A stretch of DNA of 64,000 nucleotides, taken from contig JAWKUI010000011.1 in assembly GCA_041398705.1 (NCBI GenBank), positions 41,061 through 105,060 of the forward strand, written 5' to 3'. The notes under the pieces were generated by a model. That model had not been told where the DNA came from and did not search any database. It saw only the letters and a list, made by a program, of their open reading frames with translations. This DNA comes from NORP259 sp041398705 (GTDB lineage: Bacteria > Planctomycetota > UBA1135 > GCA-002686595). A program made the position numbers and the translations under genes. Positions 57,631 through 64,000 of the stretch are shown in pieces (position 1 is the stretch's first letter; each line of letters starts with the position of its first letter).

Positions 57631-59538
57631 TCACTCCCAGTTGGCCCACTCCTCGTTGGCCTGCTCCAGCTCGCGCTCGACCTCGGCGATGCGGTACTGG
57701 GTGTCGGTCAGCTTGTCCATGTCCGAGTAGACCGCCTCGGTGGACATCGCCGCGTGCAGCTTCGCCAGTTCCGCTTCGAGCGCCATGATGCGTTCTTCGA
57801 GCTTCTGGAACTTGTACGGGTTGCGCGGCTTGTTGCCCGCGGGTTTGGCTTGGGCCGCCTGGCGCTTGCGCTCCTCTTCGGCGGCGGCTTTTTTCGCGGC
57901 CTCGCGCGCGATGCGGTCGGCTTCGGCCTGGTCGCTGGCCTGCGCTTCTTTCCAGCGGCGCCAGGCCGAGTAGTTGCCGTCGATCTCGAACACACCGTCG
58001 GGGCCCACCTCGATGGTGTGCGTACACAGGTCGTCGAGGAATTGACGGTCGTGACTGATGCAGACGAGTGCGCCCTGGTACTCCGAGAGCATCTCCTCGA
58101 GCGAGGTGCGGCTGGCGAGGTCCAGGTGGTTGGTGGGCTCGTCGAGCGCCATCCACGAGGGTTTGCTCATCACCAGGATCGCCAGGGCCACGCGCGCGCG
58201 TTCGCCACCCGACAACGAGGAAATCGGCTTGTCGACTTCGTCGCCACGGAACAGGAACAAGGCCAGGTGCCCGCGGATCTCGGGATCGGTCAGGGTGGGG
58301 TAGTGGCGGAACAGCTCGCTCGCCGGCGTGCCATCGGGCCGCAGGTGCGAGGTGTTCTGATCGTAGTACGCCACCTGTTCGCCGTGGCCGCGTAACACTT
58401 CGCCGGCGAGCGGCGCCAGTTGTCCGGCCAGGATCTTGAGCAGCGTTGACTTGCCCGCGCCGTTCGGACCGACGATGCCGATGCGCTGACCGCGCCCGAT
58501 GCGCAGGTTGACGCCCTGGAACAGCCGGTTGTCCCCGTACCCGCCGGCCAGATTCTCGGTCGAAAGCACCTTTTCGCCCCCGCGCGCCGCCTCCGGCGGT
58601 TTGATGCGCGGTTTGCGCACGTCGTGCGCGGGTTTCTCCAGTCGCTCGACGTGGGTCAGCTTCTTCGCGCGGCCCTTGGCCTCGGACGTGCGCTGGCTGC
58701 CCATGTGCTTCTTGATGAACGCCTCCTCCTTGCGGATCATCTCCATCTGCTGGTTGTAGGCGCGCATCTCGGATTCGAAGCGCTCCTCCCGCAGGGTGAC
58801 GTACTTGGAGTAGTTGCCCGGATACATGGCGAGTTCGCCGCGTTCGAGCTCGAGGATGCGCTCGACCGAGTTCTCCAGCAGGCGTCGGTCGTGGCTGATG
58901 ACGAGCACCGCGCCCGCGAGGCCCTTGAGGTAGCGCTCGATCCACTCGATGCCCTCCAGGTCCAAGTGGTTGGTGGGTTCGTCGAGCAGCAAGAGGTCGT
59001 GTCCGCTGACCAGTTCGCGCGCCAGGGCCACGCGGTTCTTCTCGCCGCCCGACAAGGTGTCGGCGGAACGCTCCCAGAGTTCGGTCGCGAGGCCGATGCC
59101 CGACAACACGGTTTCAGCGATGCGTTCGGTCTCCCAGCCGCCGAGTTCTTCGACCCGGTGGGCGAGCCGGTCGTGCTCGCGCATGAGCCGGTCGAGCTCC
59201 TCTCCGTCGGCGTGGGCCATGGCCTCGCCGACGCGCTGCAGCTCGGCCGCGGTCTGGCGCGCCTCCTCGAGGCCGCTCTCCACGTACTGGCGCACGGTCT
59301 GGCCTTCGAACTTCGGGTGCTGGGGCACGAAACCCAGGCGGGTGCCCTTGCGCAGGATCACCTGACCCCAGTCGGGCACCTCCTCGCCGGTGATCATGCG
59401 GAACAGGGTGGTCTTGCCGCCCCCGTTGCGGCCGACGATGCCCACCTTGCTGCCCGGGTCGATGGTCAGGGAGGCGCCGCGCAGCACTTCCTGGCCGCCG
59501 AAGTGCTTTTTCAGGTCCTTGAGGATGAGCAGGCTCAT
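57631..59538 (-). CDS. ABC-F family ATPase (Uup/EttA-like)
   Basis: A 635-residue soluble protein with two ABC domains and no membrane segment. Walker A motifs are GRNGGGKTT (first) and GPNGAGKST (second), signatures LSGGEKNRVALA and LSGGERARVALA, and Walker B motifs LLLLDEPTNHLDLE and MALDEPTNHLDLA. The charged linker between the domains (YNQQMEMIRKEEAFIKKHMG) and a C-terminal coiled coil (about 550-630) are as in Uup/ABCF3 proteins, which act on ribosomes or DNA repair intermediates. ATG 59538 starts the first domain. Confidence 0.93.
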   Translation of the reverse strand: MSLLILKDLKKHFGGQEVLRGASLTIDPGSKVGIVGRNGGGKTTLFRMITGEEVPDWGQVILRKGTRLGFVPQHPKFEGQTVRQYVESGLEEARQTAAELQRVGEAMAHADGEELDRLMREHDRLAHRVEELGGWETERIAETVLSGIGLATELWERSADTLSGGEKNRVALARELVSGHDLLLLDEPTNHLDLEGIEWIERYLKGLAGAVLVISHDRRLLENSVERILELERGELAMYPGNYSKYVTLREERFESEMRAYNQQMEMIRKEEAFIKKHMGSQRTSEAKGRAKKLTHVERLEKPAHDVRKPRIKPPEAARGGEKVLSTENLAGGYGDNRLFQGVNLRIGRGQRIGIVGPNGAGKSTLLKILAGQLAPLAGEVLRGHGEQVAYYDQNTSHLRPDGTPASELFRHYPTLTDPEIRGHLALFLFRGDEVDKPISSLSGGERARVALAILVMSKPSWMALDEPTNHLDLASRTSLEEMLSEYQGALVCISHDRQFLDDLCTHTIEVGPDGVFEIDGNYSAWRRWKEAQASDQAEADRIAREAAKKAAAEEERKRQAAQAKPAGNKPRNPYKFQKLEERIMALEAELAKLHAAMSTEAVYSDMDKLTDTQYRIAEVERELEQANEEWANWE

Positions 59539-59633
59539 GGGAGCGCAAAAGGGTAGCGGAGGGGCGCGCGGGGGGAAAGCGCGGGCGCGCGGCGGCGGGG
59601 GCCGAATTTCCTGGGCCCCGGCCCCCCCGGCGA

Positions 59634-59639
59634 TACACT
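59634..59639 (+). promoter_or_regulatory. Possible -10 element (TACACT) for a leaderless pyrK transcript
   Basis: TACACT stands six bases before the ATG at 59646, the same layout as at 11155. CTGGGC at 59611-59616 is a weak -35 at 17-base spacing. Confidence 0.35.
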
Positions 59640-59645
59640 GCCCCC

Positions 59646-60476
59646 ATGGCAGCCGTAGCACCCGATGTGAAGGTCCAGAAGGCGATCTGCGTGGGGAATC
59701 GCCCCGTGGGGCGCGATGCGCTGGTGCTGGCGGTGCAGACGCCCCAGGCCATCCCCGAGCTGGTGGCCGGGCGCTTTTTCATGCTGCGCCGCCAGGACGC
59801 GCTTTCGCCCCTGATCCCGCGCCCCTTCTCGATCTACCGCCAACCCAGCACGCACGAGTTCGAGTTCCTGGTCAAGGTGCATGGTCGCGGCACCCAGGCC
59901 CTGTCCCTGTGCGAGCCGGGCGACGCCCTGACCCTGATCGGTCCCCTCGGCAACGGCTGGCCGGCCCTCGGCAGCGAACCTGGCGACGTGCTGCTCGTGG
60001 CGGGCGGCATCGGCAGCGCGCCCTTCTTCATGGCGATCCACCAGGCCCTGCACAACGGCGTCGATCCGGCGCGCATCGTGCTGGTCTACGGCGGCCGCAG
60101 CGCGGACTTCCTGTACGACCTCGATCTGTTCTCGGCCCTGGGCGTGCGCATCGTGGCGGCGACGGACGACGGTTCCGCCGGCTTCCACGGCAACGTGGTG
60201 CAAGCGGCGCAGGCCCTGGTCGATGGCGGTTTCGGCCAGAATGGCGCGACGGTCTACACCTGCGGCCCCGATCCGATGATGAAGGCGGTGGTGAAGTTCG
60301 CGGAAAGCCGCGGTTTCCCCGCCTGGGTCTCGCTCGAGACCTACATGGGCTGCGGCGTCGGCATCTGCAACGGCTGCGCGGTGGGCACGTGCGAAGCGGG
60401 CAGCCTCGGCGAGTGGCCCGTGGCCAAGTGCTGCATCGACGGGCCGGTGTTCCGCGCCTCCGACATTCGCTTCTAG
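59646..60476 (+). CDS. Dihydroorotate dehydrogenase electron-transfer subunit (PyrK-like)
   Basis: A 276-residue iron-sulfur flavoprotein. RPFSIYR (59-65) binds FAD, GGIGSAPFF (120-128) is the NAD-binding start, and the 2Fe-2S cluster cysteines are in MGCGVGICNGC (Cys236, 241, 244) and AKCC (262-263). PyrK shuttles electrons between PyrD and NAD in class 1B dihydroorotate dehydrogenase. No pyrD lies next to it in the window, so a related ferredoxin-reductase role cannot be excluded. Confidence 0.88.
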   Translation: MAAVAPDVKVQKAICVGNRPVGRDALVLAVQTPQAIPELVAGRFFMLRRQDALSPLIPRPFSIYRQPSTHEFEFLVKVHGRGTQALSLCEPGDALTLIGPLGNGWPALGSEPGDVLLVAGGIGSAPFFMAIHQALHNGVDPARIVLVYGGRSADFLYDLDLFSALGVRIVAATDDGSAGFHGNVVQAAQALVDGGFGQNGATVYTCGPDPMMKAVVKFAESRGFPAWVSLETYMGCGVGICNGCAVGTCEAGSLGEWPVAKCCIDGPVFRASDIRF

Positions 60477-60483
60477 GCGCGGC

Positions 60484-63228
60484 CTAGCGCGGCGCGAGGG
60501 GCGGGCCCTGCAGGTCCGGGCCCCGTTCGCGGGCCGCTTTGGCGAGATCGCCGAGCCGCATGCGCATGGCGCCGCGCAGGTTCTGCTTCTCCGATACCTG
60601 TTCGATGCGGGCCAGCGCTCCCTCGAGGAAGGGCAGGGCGTCGGCGTAACGCTCCTGGCCGTAGAGCATCTCGCCCAGGTGGTTGTAGGCCCAGAATTGC
60701 GTGGGGTCGAGCTCGATCGCTTCGCGCCAGGCGTTTTCGGCCCGATCGGGGGCGCCCAGGGCCACCAGGCAGTTGCCGGCGGAGAGTTGCACGGCGGCCA
60801 TGCGACCCTTGCGGTCGGGCACGCCTGACCAGCGGGGCTTGCGCTGCAGGACTTCGATCCAACGCAAACAGGCTTCGAACTCGTGCCGGCGCTCGTCCAT
60901 GAGCATGTGCGCGAACAACGCGTCGGCATCGTCCAGGTACCACTCGGCGAGGCGCAGTTGCACCTTGCGGCGATCTTGGCCGGGCCCGCCGAGGCCGTAC
61001 GCCCGTTCCAGGTACTCCTGGGCCTGACCCCGCGTGCCCGGGTCGAGCAGGAAGATCTCGCCGAGCAGGGCGTGGGCCTCGAAGTTGCTGGGATCGAGCT
61101 CGCAGACGCGCGCCAGGGCCTGCACCGCATCGGTGGTCCGACCCATTTGCGTGAGTACCTTGCCGCGCTGCAGGTGCGCCGGCGCGTTCATCGGCTCGGC
61201 GTGCAACAGGCGGTCGAAGTGTTCGAGGGCGATCGGCCACTGGCCCCGGTTGGCGGCCACCATGCCGCGCAAGAAGGTGACCTCGGGGTCGTCCGGGTGC
61301 TGCCTCGCGAGTTCATTCAACTGGCCTTCGGCAGCAGGAATCTGGCCGCCGTCCAGCAGGCATCGGATCTGTTCAAGATGATCGCGCAGCGACCCCACCC
61401 GCAGGCGCGCGGCCTCGGCGAACGAGCTCGCGGCTTCCTGGTACAGCTTCTCCCGCCGTTGCAGCTTGCCCAGGGTGGACCAGGCATCGGGGCTCAGCCG
61501 GTCGACTTCGATGGCCTTTGCAGCCGCCTTGCGGGCTTCGGCAAGGTCGTTCGCCGCGTCGAGCGCCATGGCGAGCCCGATCCAGGCTTCGACCCGCTCG
61601 GGTCGCACTTGCGTGATCTGGCGGAAGGCATCCACCGCCGGCTGCGCGTCGTAATCCGGGGGCAACGTGGCGGCTGCGATGAACCCCCAGCCCTGGCCGA
61701 GGTTGGCCTGAAGGATGTCCTCGCCCGAAATCATAATGCGATCCCCGAGCGGCGGCATGGGGGTCGAACCGTGCACCAGCTTCTCGAGCTCGGCGATGCG
61801 CTCGGCCACGGGGCGGTCCAGGTCGAGGTTTGGGGTGCGGTTGCCGAAGTCGCGGCCCAGCGTCAGGCAGCTCCAGAACTGCGCCATCGCTTCGTCGAGA
61901 TAGGGCTTGCGCTGGGAGATGCGGTACAGATCCAGGTTTTCGCGGCCCAGACTCCACCAAGCGACGGCGGCGTCCGGGTTGTCGCGGATCGCGTTCTCGA
62001 AGAACGGGATGTCGTCGCGGTACTCGGGAAGTTCGCTGAGATTCTTCCACGCACTCAAGCCGACCAGCACGGCGACGCCGGCTGGCAAGGCGATGGGGGC
62101 ACGCAAGCGGCCGAGCAGCGCGGCCACGCCGCACGCCACGGCGAAGACGGGCACGTACAGGTACCGGTCGGAGAGGGGGAAGGCGCCGGCGGCTTCGTAG
62201 TTCAGGATCTGCGGGGCGAGCCAGACAGCGGGCAAAGCCAGCAGGAACACGGCTAGGCGCTGGCGGCGGAGAAGGCTCATCGCCATGGCCGCGAGCCACA
62301 GCAGCGAAAGCACGGCTGCGGCGAGGAACTCCGGATCGCCGGAGGGCAGGTTGGGTCGAACGGTGCGGAAGAACACTAGGTGCACCGGCCAGAGCAGCAG
62401 CTTCCAGAATCCGCCGAACAGTTCGATCCGGAACGTCATGGGGCGGGCGCCGCTCAGTGCGAAGTCCGCGATGGCGCCGCGGAACCCGCCGGACCAGGAG
62501 TCGTAGACCGCGACGCGCATGCCGTACCAGGCGAGAGCCACCACGGCGAGCGGCGCGAGGGCGAGCCAGGCGGCGCGACCGCGGCCCCGGCCTTCGAGCC
62601 AAGCGAGCAGGGCGGCTAGGGGCAACATGCCGATGGCCTGTTCCTTGCTGAGCACGCCGCCGAGCAACGCGACGGCGGACAGGATAGCGTAACGGGTGCC
62701 CTGGCCGCGCACCGCCGCGACGAACCACGACAGGCCCCACAAACCGAACATGCCGATCAGCGGATCGTTGATCGATGACGCCCAAGCGACGGATTGCACC
62801 TGGACCGGGTGCACGGCGAACAGCAGCGCGGCGGCGAACGCGGGCCAGCGGGCCAGGCCGAGCCGGCAGGCCAGCGAGGCGGCGCCCAGGCTGGCGAGGA
62901 AGTGCACGAGCACCGAGACCAGGTGCGGGCCCCATGCGGCGCCCGCGGAAAGGGCCTTCGACCAGGCGAGCACCAGCAGCGTCAGCGGTCGCCAGTACCC
63001 CGTCATGCCGAGGTCCTTCGTGCCCGAATGCTCCCACAGCGGTTGCCACCAATGCTGCAACGGCGTCCAGGGGCCAGCCAGTCGCCCGTTCGTCTCGATC
63101 AGCTTGTAGTCGTCGTAGATGTAGCCGTGATCGTGAACGGGGATGCCATATAGGAGACCGATCACCAAGGCCAGCAGCAGCGCGGGCCAGAGGCCGATGG
63201 AGGTTCGGGTGGGCTCGGTTCCGTTCAT
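60484..63228 (-). CDS. Polytopic membrane protein with C-terminal TPR repeats (TMTC-like)
   Basis: A 914-residue protein. About ten membrane helices fill residues 12-410; an Asp-Asp pair in YDDY (38-41) lies in the first extracytoplasmic loop, the position of the catalytic diacid in GT-C glycosyltransferases. The C-terminal half is a long TPR solenoid (for example PERVEAWIGLAMALDAANDLAEA). This layout is that of TMTC proteins and other bacterial TPR-GT-C proteins, which add sugars to secreted proteins. Glycosyltransfer is therefore a reasonable inference; the donor and target are unknown. Confidence 0.8.
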   Translation of the reverse strand: MNGTEPTRTSIGLWPALLLALVIGLLYGIPVHDHGYIYDDYKLIETNGRLAGPWTPLQHWWQPLWEHSGTKDLGMTGYWRPLTLLVLAWSKALSAGAAWGPHLVSVLVHFLASLGAASLACRLGLARWPAFAAALLFAVHPVQVQSVAWASSINDPLIGMFGLWGLSWFVAAVRGQGTRYAILSAVALLGGVLSKEQAIGMLPLAALLAWLEGRGRGRAAWLALAPLAVVALAWYGMRVAVYDSWSGGFRGAIADFALSGARPMTFRIELFGGFWKLLLWPVHLVFFRTVRPNLPSGDPEFLAAAVLSLLWLAAMAMSLLRRQRLAVFLLALPAVWLAPQILNYEAAGAFPLSDRYLYVPVFAVACGVAALLGRLRAPIALPAGVAVLVGLSAWKNLSELPEYRDDIPFFENAIRDNPDAAVAWWSLGRENLDLYRISQRKPYLDEAMAQFWSCLTLGRDFGNRTPNLDLDRPVAERIAELEKLVHGSTPMPPLGDRIMISGEDILQANLGQGWGFIAAATLPPDYDAQPAVDAFRQITQVRPERVEAWIGLAMALDAANDLAEARKAAAKAIEVDRLSPDAWSTLGKLQRREKLYQEAASSFAEAARLRVGSLRDHLEQIRCLLDGGQIPAAEGQLNELARQHPDDPEVTFLRGMVAANRGQWPIALEHFDRLLHAEPMNAPAHLQRGKVLTQMGRTTDAVQALARVCELDPSNFEAHALLGEIFLLDPGTRGQAQEYLERAYGLGGPGQDRRKVQLRLAEWYLDDADALFAHMLMDERRHEFEACLRWIEVLQRKPRWSGVPDRKGRMAAVQLSAGNCLVALGAPDRAENAWREAIELDPTQFWAYNHLGEMLYGQERYADALPFLEGALARIEQVSEKQNLRGAMRMRLGDLAKAARERGPDLQGPPLAPR

Positions 63229-63335
63229 GGGGCTTCCATCAAAGCAGCTGGCGGTGGGGCCGTCCAGCCCCGCCGTCTACGAACGATTCGTGCGTTCGTG
63301 AGCGTTCGGAATCGCACGCCAGCACCCCAAATGCA

Positions 63336-63368
63336 GCGGGGGCCAGCGAAACCATCGCCGACCCCCGC
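63336..63368 (-). terminator. Terminator-like hairpin after the last secreted-protein gene
   Basis: Arms 63336-63349 and 63355-63368 pair over 14 positions with two mismatches around a five-base loop, 28 bases past the stop at 63396. Confidence 0.55.
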
Positions 63369-63395
63369 ATGGGAACAGGTGTGTCCTGCCGGAGC

Positions 63396-63998
63396 CTACT
63401 GGCACCAGGTGTACGACACCGCGTTGGAGAGGTTGCTCTGGCCGCCGTTCTCGCGGTGCCACAGCTGGAAGTTCCAGGTCTCGCCGACGGAGATCGCGCC
63501 GCCCGGGGGCAGGTTGTTCAGGTCCAGGTCATAGGAGGCCTGGCCGAACATGTCGACCTGCACGATCGGCAGGCGGTAGAACTGCGAGCCCATCAAGCAG
63601 AGGAAGCCGTTGCCGACCGGAACGATGGTGGTGCCCTGACCGTACAGGAACATCGCGAACTGGCCCACCGGCAGGGACTGCGCCGTCAGCACGGTGTCGT
63701 TGGCGGCGACGCTCTGCGAGCCGAAGATGAACACTTGGCCGGCGGCACCGGTGGAGTTCGGGAAACCCGCGCAGATCTGGACCGAACCCGGGCACTGCAC
63801 CGAATCGGTGTCGAACGGCCAGGCGTTCGACAGGGCCGAGTGGCCGGTGAGGGCCGAGTTGCGCACCAGGATGTCGCCCGGGCGCACGCCCGCGGGAACG
63901 TTCACGGTGATCTGGGTGCCACCGCCGGTGGAGGCGACGCCGGTCAGCTTGACCGGGATGCCGTTGCCGGTGAAGTCCTCGCGCGTGAACCACACTTC
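63396..63998 (-). CDS. C-terminal part of a secreted protein with GETWNFQ module (partial)
   Basis: The frame is open to the right edge, so the N-terminus lies outside the window; ~200 residues are visible. It contains a beta domain (VKLTGVASTGGGTQITVNVP) with a pair of Cys (VQCPGSVQICAGF), then the same C-terminal module as the protein at 37320: LPVGQFAMFLYGQG, FLCLMGSQFYRL, GETWNFQLWHREN and the terminal WCQ. Probably an extracellular protein of the same export or surface class. Function unknown. Confidence 0.65.
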   Translation of the reverse strand, partial: EVWFTREDFTGNGIPVKLTGVASTGGGTQITVNVPAGVRPGDILVRNSALTGHSALSNAWPFDTDSVQCPGSVQICAGFPNSTGAAGQVFIFGSQSVAANDTVLTAQSLPVGQFAMFLYGQGTTIVPVGNGFLCLMGSQFYRLPIVQVDMFGQASYDLDLNNLPPGGAISVGETWNFQLWHRENGGQSNLSNAVSYTWCQ

Positions 63999-64000
63999 GT

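Noticed and set aside
1..64000. tRNA or rRNA genes, CRISPR arrays, insertion sequences, prophage
   Set aside because: No cloverleaf with a T-arm GTTCGA pattern, no regularly spaced direct repeats, and no transposase, integrase or phage gene were recognised by eye.

Overview
The window is high-GC, gene-dense bacterial chromosome with little Shine-Dalgarno signal. It most resembles a deep-branching member of the Planctomycetota. The grounds are two secreted proteins sharing a C-terminal module with a GETWNFQ motif, several alkaline-phosphatase-superfamily proteins beside tiny ribbon-helix-helix-like proteins, DUF3299, TMTC-like and Sel1 proteins, and 2-oxoacid:ferredoxin oxidoreductase. The phylum call is inference; no rRNA or tRNA gene was seen.

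Layout. 0-4.5 kb: end of a secreted protein, a LolD/MacB-type ABC exporter with a DUF3299 lipoprotein, and a ThrE-type exporter. 4.5-11.9 kb: a repeat lipoprotein, a complete tripartite RND efflux operon (adaptor, pump, outer-membrane factor) and an AIM24 protein. 12.0-15.7 kb: sulfate activation locus (small RHH-like protein, sat, AP-superfamily protein, cysC). 15.7-24.4 kb: Hsp20, then a divergent pilus-like locus: two HAMP membrane proteins and two prepilins on the minus strand, two large PilX-like proteins with a CxxCH motif on the plus strand. 24.5-31.8 kb: two membrane-attached AP-superfamily enzymes, a second RHH-like protein, a membrane protein and a (p)ppGpp hydrolase-like protein, then rhodanese and CysQ on the opposite strand. 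31.9-41.0 kb: korAB, fbp with a degenerate S51-peptidase homologue, a secreted protein, and a polyferredoxin-TPR protein. 41.1-49.8 kb: Sel1 protein, a large palindromic element, a sulfide:quinone oxidoreductase-like enzyme with a tiny partner, a periplasmic metal-chelate binding protein, Hsp20, a FliA-type sigma factor, apt and a PAS sensor. 49.8-55.7 kb: EamA transporter and a looser accessory stretch with a thioredoxin-like gene carrying one in-frame TGA, a DUF4375 protein and a HEAT-repeat protein. 55.8-64 kb: argS, ABC-F ATPase, pyrK, TMTC-like TPR membrane protein and the end of a secreted protein.

How the genes may work together. Sat and CysC make APS and PAPS; CysQ, 15 kb away, would recycle the by-product PAP. 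AP-superfamily proteins and paired RHH-like proteins sit beside this supply at two loci, which suggests (inference) a shared pathway for sulfo- or phospho-modification of exported material. The pilus-like locus is a coherent unit around a shared divergent promoter region.

The strongest leads are the possible selenocysteine codon at 53032-53034, the paired CxxCH/aromatic-rich PilX-like proteins at 19.2-24.4 kb, and the 253-bp double palindrome at 42.9-43.1 kb.
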